A DNA stretch of 64,000 bases from positions 19,207 to 83,206 of the forward strand of contig NZ_JAAHHW010000024.1 of the NCBI RefSeq assembly GCF_010692325.1, in the 5' to 3' direction. Each line of letters opens with the position of its first letter. Positions within the stretch are counted from its first letter, which is position 1. A model generated the notes under the pieces. It saw only the letters and a program-made list of their open reading frames with translations, was not told where the DNA came from and searched no databases. Origin of the DNA: Moorena sp. SIO3I8. GTDB lineage: Bacteria; Cyanobacteriota; Cyanobacteriia; Cyanobacteriales; Coleofasciculaceae. The position numbers and the translations under genes were made by a program. Positions 37,222 through 45,426 of the stretch are shown piece by piece.

Positions 37222-37262
37222 GGACTTTTGTAAATTTTTGAAACAAAAATTTACAAAAGTCC
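37222..37262. repeat. Perfect 19-bp inverted repeat, 3-base loop
   Basis: GGACTTTTGTAAATTTTTG (37222-37240) is the exact inverse of 37244-37262, with AAA between. It would form a very stable hairpin or cruciform. There is no T run, so it is more likely the tip of a decayed mobile element than a terminator. Confidence 0.85.
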
Positions 37263-37891
37263 GCCCATTTTTCCGATATTTCTAGGGCTCTTCCGGACTT
37301 AACTATGCCGTCATGTTAGTTAAAACAACGAAGGATTGGTAAGACTGGGAGGAGTATCTGATGATACTAGAAAAACTCCATTCCTCAGGTAACTATGATG
37401 GGGTTAAATACCAGGTAGTTTTTCGATTAGTTGATGCCGCCGATTATGGCATTTTTTAATCCTGGTAACGGATGTTAATTGTTGGGATCAGAGAAGATTT
37501 AACTTTCCCTAAGTCTTTCCAAAAAAAAACATTTTATCGATAGCTTGTCGATTGGATTAAATTAAAAGCAAAAGAAAATAGCCGTAGAAATAATATTCAC
37601 AGGTCGCGCCTTTCGGCAAAGCCGACGCGGGGCGCGTTCGAGTCGCACCTGAGGTACACAGAATTTTTTCCCTGTTCCCGTCTTGATGCAAAGCGCGAGT
37701 GGGGGAAACCACCGCAGTCGCTCATGGGGTGGCCTCCTTTGACCGCGCTGCCTCCCCTGTTCCGAAGCTGCATCACTATTCCCTATTTCCTGTTACCTGC
37801 TCCGAAGTCCCTGCTCCCTAAAAATACTAATCAAAGCTTTATCGCGTAAAGGATAAAGCAACTAACTTGAAGTTATACCGTTTATAGTTAG

Positions 37892-38101
37892 GGTTTGCTG
37901 AAAAAGTCTTTTGGTAAGGGTAGGAGCTTCGAGTCAGGAGCTTCGAGTCATCGGAAGAATTGTCCCTTGATTTTTCTGCCAGCTTTTCGGTCCAAAATGC
38001 TGACTTTTTGAGCTTTTTGGACCGAAAAGCTGGCACTTTTTTCGACCCAAAAAGGCGAAAACCTTTATCTGTCAATGCTTTGAGAGTTAATCAGCAAGCC
38101 C
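37892..38101. mobile_element. Remnant element with GGTTTGCTGA/TCAGCAAGCC ends and internal 20-bp palindrome
   Basis: The ends GGTTTGCTGA and TCAGCAAGCC are inverse with one mismatch. Inside, GCCAGCTTTTCGGTCCAAAA (37978-37997) is exactly inverse to 38015-38034. There is no transposase frame. It probably derives by deletion from an insertion sequence. Flanking GTTAG is present on both sides but not directly abutting on the right. Confidence 0.55.
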
Positions 38102-38654
38102 TCGTTAGTATTTTGTATAAAAAAAAATTATCACATATATAAAAATTTTTAAAGTGTTATGGAACTGACTTGAAGTTACACCGTTTATAGTTAGTATTTT
38201 TGTAAGCATTCAGCTATCAGCTATCAGCTATCAGCTATCAGCTGATAGCTGCTTTTGAATACAACAGGTTTAATCTGAATTAAATTCTTCCGTTCGCGTA
38301 GCGTGGCCATAGGCCTGCATAGGTTTATTTTAAGCACCCCAAGTAGCGTGGCCAAAAGCCAATGGCTGACCACTGACGGCTGACCGCTGACGGCTGACGG
38401 CTGACGGCTGAATGCTTACGTATTTTTGATAATTTTGTTTATCATATAGATAATAAATTGTCAAGTGTTATGGAAATAAATTTTGTTTTGGTTAAGCTTA
38501 ACAATTTTTTTAAATTTTAAATCCAGATCATTTCCTTATCCTGTGATAGGATTCTCTGGGTGCAGAAAATTACGGTAAGCGCAAGAAAAATCAACCCAAA
38601 ATATGATCCAGATCAATAGCAAGGATTAGGCTCATATTAAGCAGTGAATTGTAG

Positions 38655-38680
38655 TACTCTTGTAATTATTTTCAAGAGTA
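38655..38680. promoter_or_regulatory. Operator-like inverted repeat upstream of the aminotransferase operon
   Basis: TACTCTTG (38655-38662) and CAAGAGTA (38673-38680) are exact inverses with a 10-base spacer, centred about 115 bases before the chosen start at 38784. Size and spacing fit a dimeric regulator site. No regulator gene is adjacent. Confidence 0.45.
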
Positions 38681-38769
38681 ATGATAAGACGGCATATTGA
38701 TTGATTATTGCCCTTACCCTGTGCAGAAAAGGTAAAACAAAAAAAGTGAGCTCATGACCGACATTAACC

Positions 38770-38775
38770 AAGGAG
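38770..38775 (+). promoter_or_regulatory. Ribosome binding site that decides the aminotransferase start
   Basis: AAGGAG lies eight bases before ATG 38784. The earlier in-frame ATG at 38754 has no such sequence, so 38784 is preferred. Confidence 0.7.
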
Positions 38776-38783
38776 CGTCAAAA

Positions 38784-40277
38784 ATGGCTGAAGAATGGGA
38801 TGGCAATAGTATAGAAATGCCCTTTAACCAAGGGGTCAACAAAATCCCAGTATTAGATAAAGAAAAACTAGATTTACCAACTACAATCGACAGCCAGGCT
38901 CTTCGCGAAATTGATCGGGAATACCTTTGTTGGGGGGATACGGTTCACTATCAAGAGCGACCAATCATCGTAACTGGTTGTAAGGGGGGATTGGTTTTCG
39001 ACGATGAGGGCAAATCCTATATCGATACCGGAATGTGGCACTCAAGTTGTAACTTCGGCTATCGAAATCCAGAGATTGAATCAGAGGTTACTAAACAACT
39101 CCATACATTACCTCAAGCCAATGGCGACTTTCTACATCGTGAAAAATTATTAATCGCGAAACAAGTAGTAGATGCGATGTATGAAAGAACCGGTGTCAAA
39201 GGCCGAGTCTCTTTCAATGTTGGCGGCGCACTTGTGGTGGAAGATGCCCTAAAGATTATTCGTAAGAACACCCGCAAGAATAAAGTAGCTGTGATGATGG
39301 GTGGTTATCATGGTCGCTCTCTTGGTACTCTCAACCTTTCGAGTAGTCATCGGTATCGACAGTATTTTAATGAGTTCTCAGAACGGGCAGTTATGTTGCC
39401 GTTTGCTAACTGCGCTCAGTGTTTCTATGAAAAGGAACGAGAAACCTGTGACTTATACTGCGAGCGCATGATTCGCAAGGCATTCTCCAACGAATTTTAT
39501 GGCATCGCAAGTGAAACTAGTTCAGAAGTGGGTGCCATAGTTGTAGAACCTTGTCAAGGACGAGGCTACACCATCCCACCCAGGGATTTCTTTAAAGGGT
39601 TTATCAGTGAGTTACGACAAAAGCACGGACTTCTTGTATTTGATGACGAAATTCAAGTTGGGATGTACCGTACTGGTAAATTATTTGCCTTCGAACATTT
39701 TGGGTTTGTGCCAGATATTATTACTTTGAGCAAATCCTTCACCAATGGTTTGAGTCCAGTTAGCTTAGTCTGGGCGCGAGAAGACCTAGTAGCACCAGAC
39801 TTTTTCACTCCTGGACACGCCCACAGCAATTTTGCTAACCATCCTCTCGGAACTGCTGCTGCTTTAGCAACATGGCGTTATATGCTGGCACAAGACTACG
39901 AAAGATCAGTACCAGCAAAAGGTTTGTACTTTTTGACCAAACTAAAAGAACTCCAAGCCCGTCATTCCTGTGTCTATAGCGTAGATGGACTGGGACTTAT
40001 ACTGAACATGGTTTTTGCTGATGAAAAAGGTACACCTTACAAAGGGTCTGCCAAACTAGCAGCAAGCATTGCTCAGGATAATGATTTTATTTGGAAAGAC
40101 CAGAGTTGGCGCATGATTCTCCAAACCGGAGGATACGACCTGAACGTTTTGAAATTTGCTCCTTATCTTGATATCAGCTACGAAGAAATTGATTGCACTA
40201 TTGGTGTTTTAGATCAAGTCCTACAAAAGCTTGATATCCTATTATGTCCAACCGCTGAAACCGCAGGAGCTATTTGA
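38784..40277 (+). CDS. Class III PLP-dependent aminotransferase, candidate first enzyme of an aminosugar/azasugar pathway
   Basis: 497 residues from ATG 38784. Class III features, numbered from that start: GYHG at 174-177, EPCQGRGY near 255-262, FDDEIQ with Asp288 for the PLP nitrogen, and LSKS with the Schiff-base Lys317. A four-cysteine pattern (CAQC and C..YC, residues 210-226) is like that of many GABA/ornithine-type members. The family transfers amino groups to aldehydes or ketones. Gene context suggests a phosphorylated ketohexose as substrate, as with Bacillus GabT1. The TGA stop overlaps the next start (TGATG), so it is translationally coupled to the dehydrogenase. It is not glutamate-1-semialdehyde aminomutase by context. 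Confidence 0.88.
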   Translation: MAEEWDGNSIEMPFNQGVNKIPVLDKEKLDLPTTIDSQALREIDREYLCWGDTVHYQERPIIVTGCKGGLVFDDEGKSYIDTGMWHSSCNFGYRNPEIESEVTKQLHTLPQANGDFLHREKLLIAKQVVDAMYERTGVKGRVSFNVGGALVVEDALKIIRKNTRKNKVAVMMGGYHGRSLGTLNLSSSHRYRQYFNEFSERAVMLPFANCAQCFYEKERETCDLYCERMIRKAFSNEFYGIASETSSEVGAIVVEPCQGRGYTIPPRDFFKGFISELRQKHGLLVFDDEIQVGMYRTGKLFAFEHFGFVPDIITLSKSFTNGLSPVSLVWAREDLVAPDFFTPGHAHSNFANHPLGTAAALATWRYMLAQDYERSVPAKGLYFLTKLKELQARHSCVYSVDGLGLILNMVFADEKGTPYKGSAKLAASIAQDNDFIWKDQSWRMILQTGGYDLNVLKFAPYLDISYEEIDCTIGVLDQVLQKLDILLCPTAETAGAI

Positions 40278-41254
40278 TGAGAGCAGCAGTTTTATCCAAA
40301 GCCAATCAAGTAGAAATTCGCGAGTTTCCTGAGCCTAGCAAAACTCAAGATAATGAAGTAATTGCTAAGGTGGAATTTGTGGGAGTCTGTAAAACAGACC
40401 AGCAACTAACCGCAGCAGGCTTAGATAAAGATTGTATTCTTGGTCATGAAGTAGTCTGTAGCCTGCCTAATCAAAAAGGTCATTTTGCCCTCAATAATGA
40501 GATTTCCTGTGGAAAATGTAGTTATTGTTTAGAGGGATTAACTAGTCACTGCATCAATCTCCAAGAACTTGGAGTAAATGAACATGGAGGGTATGCTGAG
40601 CAAATTTGTGCTCCTATAAATTCCCTACATCCTTTTGAATTCTCCAATCCATCTTTAGGGGTGCTGATTGAGCCTTTAAGTTGTGCAGTAAGGGGAGTAA
40701 AACGGATTTTAGCTGGTGTTAATCTATTAGCTACTTCACACCCTAAAGTTCTGGTGATTGGGGGGGGGATTTCAGGTACTCTAATTACCTACCTCCTAAA
40801 TCATTCCCCCAACTTCAAGGGAGAGATTAAAGTCTATGATATCACCAAAGAGCCGCTCCCTTGGCTAAACAGATTGGGAATTGAACGGATCCAAGTTCCA
40901 GAACCAAACCAGGCACACGTGGTGGTGGAATGTTCCGGTTCACCAGGCGGTCTGGCTACAGCACTAGATCTTGTTCGTAAAGGCGGTTTAGTCTGTATCT
41001 ATGGTGTTCCTAAACCAGAGATTTCTTTACCGATTTCTCCCCATGAGTTATTTATGCGAGAGATTGCGGTAATAACATCTTTTGCTGGTGCTACAGACGA
41101 AACCATTGCTGCTGCGATCGCATCCATCAAGGGCGACGAGGCATTCTTTGAACAACTGTTGGGTCGGTTTATCCCTCTTGAGAAGCTTCCTATAGAATTG
41201 ACTAATTGGAGTCCACAGCCTGGAACCCGAACTGTTGTAGATCTCGACGCTTGA
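40277..41254 (+). CDS. Zinc-dependent medium-chain alcohol dehydrogenase (first)
   Basis: 325 residues from ATG 40277, with AGGAG seven bases upstream. The catalytic-zinc cysteine is in VGVCKTDQQ and the GHE pair in LGHEV. Structural-zinc cysteines follow as SCGKCSYCLEGLTSHC, then a Rossmann motif VIGGGISGTL. At 325 residues it is slightly shorter than usual. It should oxidise a sugar or polyol hydroxyl with NAD(P). Its position between an aminotransferase and a hexitol phosphatase matches GutB1 in azasugar clusters. Overlaps the aminotransferase stop by one base; the phosphatase starts 11 bases downstream. Confidence 0.87.
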   Translation: MRAAVLSKANQVEIREFPEPSKTQDNEVIAKVEFVGVCKTDQQLTAAGLDKDCILGHEVVCSLPNQKGHFALNNEISCGKCSYCLEGLTSHCINLQELGVNEHGGYAEQICAPINSLHPFEFSNPSLGVLIEPLSCAVRGVKRILAGVNLLATSHPKVLVIGGGISGTLITYLLNHSPNFKGEIKVYDITKEPLPWLNRLGIERIQVPEPNQAHVVVECSGSPGGLATALDLVRKGGLVCIYGVPKPEISLPISPHELFMREIAVITSFAGATDETIAAAIASIKGDEAFFEQLLGRFIPLEKLPIELTNWSPQPGTRTVVDLDA

Positions 41255-41265
41255 GGAAGATTCTG

Positions 41266-41934
41266 ATGCAGGATGTAGCTGTGATCTTTGATATGGATGG
41301 TTTACTAATTGATAGTGAGCCGTTTTGGTCGAAGGTAGAAATCGAAGTCTTCAATGACCTTGGCATTCCCATGAACGAGAGTATGTCTTCTCAAACAATG
41401 GGTTTGCGAAACGATGAGGTGGTCAAGTATTGGTATGCTCGATTTCCTTGGACTGGTATGAGCCAAGCTGAGGTATGTCGAAGAATGATCGCTCGGATGA
41501 GTGAGCTATTGATGACCATGGGACAACCGATGCCAGGTGCAATTGAAGCCGTAAAGTTGTGTCGGGAATTAAACTTACCCCTAGCCCTAGCCACTTCATC
41601 TCCCATCGGTCTAATTGATACAGTACTCAAACGGCTCGATTTAAAGGATGCCTTTGATGTGATTACATCAGCAGAAGCGGAGGAATTTGGTAAACCCCAT
41701 CCAGCAGTATATCTCACCGCTAGCCGTCGTCTGGGTATAGAACCAACAAAGTGTGTTGCCTTAGAGGATTCGGTTCGTGGCGTGATTAGTGCCAAAGCTG
41801 CCAGCATGGCATGTATTGCAGTTCCACCACCAGAAAATCTAGAGGATGAACGGTTTGCGATCGCAGATGTCACCCTTAAATCACTAGAACAAATCACGGA
41901 GCCTTGGCTGAAAACGTTTTTAGCTGACCGGTAA
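41266..41934 (+). CDS. HAD phosphatase of the hexitol phosphatase (HxpB/YniC) type
   Basis: 222 residues from ATG 41266, preceded by GAGGAAGA. The HAD nucleophile motif is IFDMDGLLIDSEP, with the catalytic Asp9 and Asp11. LATSSP (motif II), FGKPHPAVYL (motif III lysine) and ALEDSVRG (motif IV) follow. Sequence resembles E. coli HxpB along its length (GLR.D.VV..WYAR.PW.G, GVxxA), an enzyme that removes phosphate from 2-deoxyglucose-6-phosphate and hexitol phosphates. That specificity suits an amino-hexitol phosphate made by the upstream aminotransferase. It is the last gene of the tight trio. Confidence 0.88.
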   Translation: MQDVAVIFDMDGLLIDSEPFWSKVEIEVFNDLGIPMNESMSSQTMGLRNDEVVKYWYARFPWTGMSQAEVCRRMIARMSELLMTMGQPMPGAIEAVKLCRELNLPLALATSSPIGLIDTVLKRLDLKDAFDVITSAEAEEFGKPHPAVYLTASRRLGIEPTKCVALEDSVRGVISAKAASMACIAVPPPENLEDERFAIADVTLKSLEQITEPWLKTFLADR

Positions 41935-41943
41935 AAGAAGTTA

Positions 41944-42094
41944 GTTGCGTAGGGTGCGTTAGGGGGGTTCTAATTTTCTCGGTAGCCAGAGTTAGGTTGC
42001 TGCCCCTAACGCACCACAGTTGCGTAGGGTGTGTTACGGGAGCACTAATTTTCTCGGTAGCCAGAGTTAGGTTGCTGCCCCTAACGCACCACAG
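41944..42094. repeat. 75-bp palindromic repeat, two tandem copies
   Basis: Two 75-base units, each GTTGCGTAGGGTG..TTAG/ACGG at one end and CCCCTAACGCACCACAG at the other, share the identical interior TTTTCTCGGTAGCCAGAG. It belongs to the GTGCGTTA family seen at 9620, 13969 and 15594. Confidence 0.85.
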
Positions 42095-42124
42095 GGTCAA
42101 ACAGCTTTAATGAGATCCACCCAC

Positions 42125-42162
42125 ATTGACACTCCCCGCCGAAGGAAGAACGGGGATTCTTG
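42125..42162. mobile_element. Solo end of a tnpB-type element
   Basis: TTGACACTCCCCG, a short stem and ACGGGGATTCTTGG match ends of IS200/IS605-group elements common in cyanobacteria. No transposase is near, so this is a relic. A similar sequence is at 26465. Confidence 0.5.
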
Positions 42163-42469
42163 GATCTACGACTCGTCTTGCTAAACCAGGCCGGAACCAG
42201 GAAAAGTAGAGGACAAATCTCCCCAAGCGTGATTGATCATAGATCTAGGTTTCGGTGTGCCCCACCGTACCTTTTTTATTTTTATTTTGGGACAGATACT
42301 TTTTTATCTAAGTTTTTCATAGACGTTGTAGTCGTTAGACCAAATTACGCAATACGTATCTCATACATATTTTTTACGTTGTCTACTTATGATTAGATAG
42401 TACCTATCTGACATGCAAGTTTATTGCTTATGCTTTTATTCTATCACATCGGCTGGAAAAGCCGTCCGT

Positions 42470-42592
42470 TGTTCGCGTTCGCCTTTGGCGTGGCCATAGG
42501 CCAAGTTACCGTAAGACAGGGTCGCCTTGATGGTTGGCAGGCTATGCATATAAGGGTTAAAACTTTCTTTGCCGATTTTGGCGACCCTGTCT
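42470..42592. repeat. CGTGGCC palindrome followed by a 13-bp inverted repeat
   Basis: A TTCGCCTTTGGCGTGGCC palindrome piece (about 42470-42502) is followed by AGACAGGGTCGCC (42514-42526) and its exact inverse at 42580-42592, 53 bases apart. Otherwise 41935-42664 holds only repeats; no gene is supported. Confidence 0.65.
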
Positions 42593-42664
42593 AAGGTTTC
42601 TATCCAGCGAAGGACGGGGCTAATGACCCAAACTTTTTGGTAAACAACATTGGAGCAAGATATT

Positions 42665-43714
42665 ATGACAACCATGCAGGCTGCGGTCTGGTATGGTCCA
42701 GGACGTGAGAACTTTCGCTTAGAAAAAATAGACCGACCTGAACCTAGCCCAGGGGAAGTTTTGATACAAGTTCAGAAGTGTTTCTTTTGTGCGATGCACG
42801 CACGGGCAGTATTAGTGGGACACGCCAAACATAATCCTCCAGTCATTTTTGGTAGGATGCTGGCGGGAGATGTTGTTGCTGTAGGGGAGGGTGTTACTAA
42901 AGTCAAACCAGGGATGCGCGTTACCGTCAACCCAGAAAAACCCTGTGGAGAGTGTTTTTACTGTCAGCGAGGAGCATTAGGCCATTGCCTCAACCCAACT
43001 AAGTTACAACCCGGTGGCATGGCTGAGTTTGTATGCGTTCCGGCTTCCCTGGCTAGCGGAATCGTTGAGCTGCCCTCATCAATTCCCTACGAGTTTGCTG
43101 CCTTTACAGAAACACTAGCCTGTATCCTTCAGGGTATTGACTTATCTAATATTGGTTTGTCCGATTGTGTGGTAGTTATTGGTGATGGCGGTGTCGGACT
43201 GAGCTTCCTTCAGCTAGCGCGCTTGAGAGGTGCTACCAAAATTATTCTAGCTGGCAAACATGATGATTCTCTGGAACAGGCATCAACTTTGGGTGCTGAT
43301 TGTACCGTTAATGTTACCCGAGAGTCTCTCAAAGACATAGTGATGGCCCAAACCGACGGTTATGGTGCTGATGTGGTTATTGAAGCCGTTGGCTCTGGGG
43401 AAACCTATGAAGAGGCATTAACCCTGCTCAGGTGTGGCGGTACCGCAGTTGGGTTTGGTGGAACACCCCCGGGAACTGAGTTTCGGGGCAATCCTAATTT
43501 AATTCATTATCGTTCCCTCAAGATTTATGGTAGCTATCGATATACTCCAGAGCATTTTCGTCAGGGCATAGAACTAATTTGCACAAAGAAGATTGATCTA
43601 GAACCGATTATTACCAATACTGTTCCCTTCTCAAAATTAACAACAGAAGCAGTTGATATCCACAATCAACCGGATTGCCGAGCCTTAGTGATTGATTTTG
43701 CAGAGGTTGATTAA
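42665..43714 (+). CDS. Medium-chain dehydrogenase (second), with altered catalytic zinc site
   Basis: About 349 residues from ATG 42665 (GGAG 10 bases upstream). Structural-zinc cysteines are intact (PCGECFYCQRGALGHC) and the Rossmann fold has VIGDGGVGLSFLQLA. The first catalytic cysteine is in KCFFCAMHA. The expected GHE is replaced by FGRMLAGDV, so the zinc-binding histidine and next glutamate are Arg and Met. It resembles threonine/sorbitol dehydrogenase relatives. It lies 730 bases after the phosphatase, beyond repeats, so it probably has its own promoter. A role in sugar or cyclitol oxidation is inferred from neighbours only. Confidence 0.82.
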   Translation: MTTMQAAVWYGPGRENFRLEKIDRPEPSPGEVLIQVQKCFFCAMHARAVLVGHAKHNPPVIFGRMLAGDVVAVGEGVTKVKPGMRVTVNPEKPCGECFYCQRGALGHCLNPTKLQPGGMAEFVCVPASLASGIVELPSSIPYEFAAFTETLACILQGIDLSNIGLSDCVVVIGDGGVGLSFLQLARLRGATKIILAGKHDDSLEQASTLGADCTVNVTRESLKDIVMAQTDGYGADVVIEAVGSGETYEEALTLLRCGGTAVGFGGTPPGTEFRGNPNLIHYRSLKIYGSYRYTPEHFRQGIELICTKKIDLEPIITNTVPFSKLTTEAVDIHNQPDCRALVIDFAEVD

Positions 43715-44011
43715 GGTAAGCTATCAGCTATCAGCTATCAGCTTAAGCGCTACGCGCACGCTACTTGAGGTGCTATCAGCTTAAGCGCTACGCGCACGCT
43801 ACTTGAGGTGCTATCAGCTATCAGCTATCAGCGTCGAAGTCTTTAGCACGAGTCATGGATTTTGCCCAGACTTTCAATTATCATTAGTCTGGAACTATTC
43901 AATTATATCGTTCTATCTTTATTTTAAGCTGACGGCTGAATGCTTACTTATTAAAGTATAATTAACTTAAAACATTGATAGCGTTTTTTGATTTGTAATT
44001 TTGAATTACTT
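43715..44011. repeat. CTATCAG heptamers with a 38-bp tandem unit
   Basis: GCTATCA heptamers flank two copies of a 38-base unit containing TTAAGCGCTACGCGCACGC and CTACTTGAGGT (43741-43815). The remaining bases to 44011 are AT-rich and probably hold the glucokinase promoter. There is no gene. Confidence 0.8.
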
Positions 44012-44989
44012 ATGATATTAGCAGGTGACTTAGGCGGAACAAATTGCCGATTAGCAGTATTTGACGAGAACCTCTCTATAGTCCAAAAAAGCACTTATAA
44101 GTGTAAAGACTATCATAGTTTTGAAGATCTGGTTGGGGCTTTCGTTAAAAGCTGTGAGCATCCCATTAAAATTGCTTGTTTCGGCTTACCTGGTCCAATC
44201 CAGGAAGGTGTGTGTAAATTGACTAATTTACCCTGGGATAAAGTAGAAGCCGCTAAATTAGTTTCAGTTACCGGTGTTCCGGTTAGCTTGCTCAACGATG
44301 TAGAAGCCAATGCTTATGGCATAGAAACCCTAAAGGATGATGACTTAGTTACTCTTAATGTCGGCACTAAAATACCAGGGGGCAATCGAGCAGTAGTATC
44401 ACCTGGTACTGGCTTGGGAGAAGCAGCAACCATTGAGGTGGAAGGTCGAGTTCATGCGATCGCATCTGAAGGTGGGAGTACTGACTTTGGTCCTTTAGAT
44501 GAGCTTCAAGTGGGACTGATGCGTTATGTTCAGCAAGAATACAAACGGGTTAGCTACGAGATTCTTCTAGGAGGTCCTGGCTTGGTTCGTATGTATAATT
44601 ATTTGCGGGATAGCGGTCATGGCAACACCCCTGAATGGTTAGCAGAAGAAATGAGCAAAGGAGAGCCAGCCGCAGCAATTAGTAATGCAGCTCTGGCCAA
44701 TAAATGTCCCCTTTGTGTGCAAGCTTTAGAGATGTTTGTCTCAATTTTGGCATCTGAAGCCGGAAATGCTGCTCTTAAGTTTTTCGCAACTGGGGGTGTT
44801 TATCTTGGTGGAGGGATTCCCCCTCGCATTCTGGATAAGCTGCATGAACCTCTGTTTATGGAACATTTTATTAATAAGGATAAGATGGTTGATTTGCTGA
44901 AGTCTATTCCTATCTATGTGATTCTTAATGACCAGGCCGCTTTGCAGGGTGCTGCTTGGTATGCTCATAGAAGTCTATCTTCAACATAA
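44012..44989 (+). CDS. Glucokinase (Glk) homologue with a substituted sugar-binding histidine
   Basis: 325 residues from ATG 44012. Motifs: phosphate-1 GDLGGTNCRLAVFD (5-18), LPGPIQEG, sugar-binding Asn95-Asp96 in LLNDVEANAYG, SPGTGLGEA, and LLGGPGLVRMY after a conserved Glu. In ordinary Glk the next sugar ligand is His in EGGHxDF; here it is EGGSTDF (Ser156). The enzyme should use ATP to phosphorylate glucose or a related hexose or cyclitol. The substitution and location after two dehydrogenases suggest a pathway-specific kinase rather than the housekeeping one. An eight-codon earlier start is possible. Confidence 0.87.
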   Translation: MILAGDLGGTNCRLAVFDENLSIVQKSTYKCKDYHSFEDLVGAFVKSCEHPIKIACFGLPGPIQEGVCKLTNLPWDKVEAAKLVSVTGVPVSLLNDVEANAYGIETLKDDDLVTLNVGTKIPGGNRAVVSPGTGLGEAATIEVEGRVHAIASEGGSTDFGPLDELQVGLMRYVQQEYKRVSYEILLGGPGLVRMYNYLRDSGHGNTPEWLAEEMSKGEPAAAISNAALANKCPLCVQALEMFVSILASEAGNAALKFFATGGVYLGGGIPPRILDKLHEPLFMEHFINKDKMVDLLKSIPIYVILNDQAALQGAAWYAHRSLSST

Positions 44990-45089
44990 CTAATCTTTAT
45001 TTATTAGTATGTAAGTATGTTATAGCAGTTTTCACTGGATTGAGAACTGCTATACCAATTACCAATTACCGACTAATATCATGTCAGGA

Positions 45090-45290
45090 TATAGCAATTA
45101 TCATAGCTATGAGGTACAAAGTTCTGGGTTTTTAGGGAACAGGGAACAGGGAATAGGGAATAGGGAATAGGGAATAGGGAATAGGGAATAGGGAATAGGG
45201 AATAGGGAATAGCGAACAGCAATGCGCTGCATCAATACAGGGAATCAACCTAAAAGAAGACTGTACCTCATAACTGCGATAAACGCTATA
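45090..45290. repeat. Palindromic dispersed element, family A copy 4, long GGGAATA tract
   Basis: Left end TATAGCAATTATCA..GAGGTAC, right end GTACCTCA..GCGATAAACGCTATA, with ten or so GGGAATA heptamers at about 45147-45207. Confidence 0.8.
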
Positions 45291-45426
45291 ATTACCCTTA
45301 ATAAAAATCTCCCCCATCTCCCCATCTCCCCACCTCCCCATCTCCCCATCTCCCCACCTCCCCATCTCCCCATCTCCCCATCTCCCCATCTCCCCTTAAT
45401 TATGGGTATTCAACCAGACTTGATAT
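45288..45426. repeat. Dispersed element, family B copy 2, CCCCATCT tract
   Basis: TAATTACCCTTAATAAAA and TTATGGGTATTCAACCAG..CTTGATAT ends as at 28519, with a longer CCCCATCT/CCCCACCT core. It joins directly to the right end of the family A copy before it. Confidence 0.8.

Larger units (their letters stand above)
36835..38753. other. 1.9-kb gene-poor divergent region packed with repeats
   Basis: No intact gene is convincing. It contains a perfect 19-bp inverted repeat (37222-37262), a 32-codon fragment from ATG 37361 (MILEKLHSSGNYDG) of unknown origin, a degraded family A element with inserted palindromes (about 37645-37830), a remnant element (37892-38101), a direct repeat CTTGAAGTTA near 37866 and 38169, CTATCAG heptamers (38204-38243), a CGTAGCGTGGCC palindrome (38290-38316) and GACGGCT heptamers (38360-38412). 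It separates the NRPS and sugar-modifying gene sets. Confidence 0.65.

Noticed and set aside
41391..41897. 168-residue minus-strand ORF
   Set aside because: It is the antisense of the HAD phosphatase, whose motifs are all in the plus frame.
42436..42675. 79-residue minus-strand ORF
   Set aside because: It spans a CGTGGCC palindrome and a 13-bp inverted repeat and overlaps the dehydrogenase start; probably non-coding.
38754..44989. Validamycin-like aminocyclitol cluster
   Set aside because: Aminotransferase, dehydrogenases, HAD phosphatase and a glucokinase-like protein also occur there, but no sedoheptulose-phosphate cyclase, nucleotidyltransferase or glycosyltransferase is present in the window.
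45147..45400. Regular repeats resembling a CRISPR array
   Set aside because: Units are 7-8 bases in direct tandem without spacers, and no cas gene is present; these are heptamer tracts.
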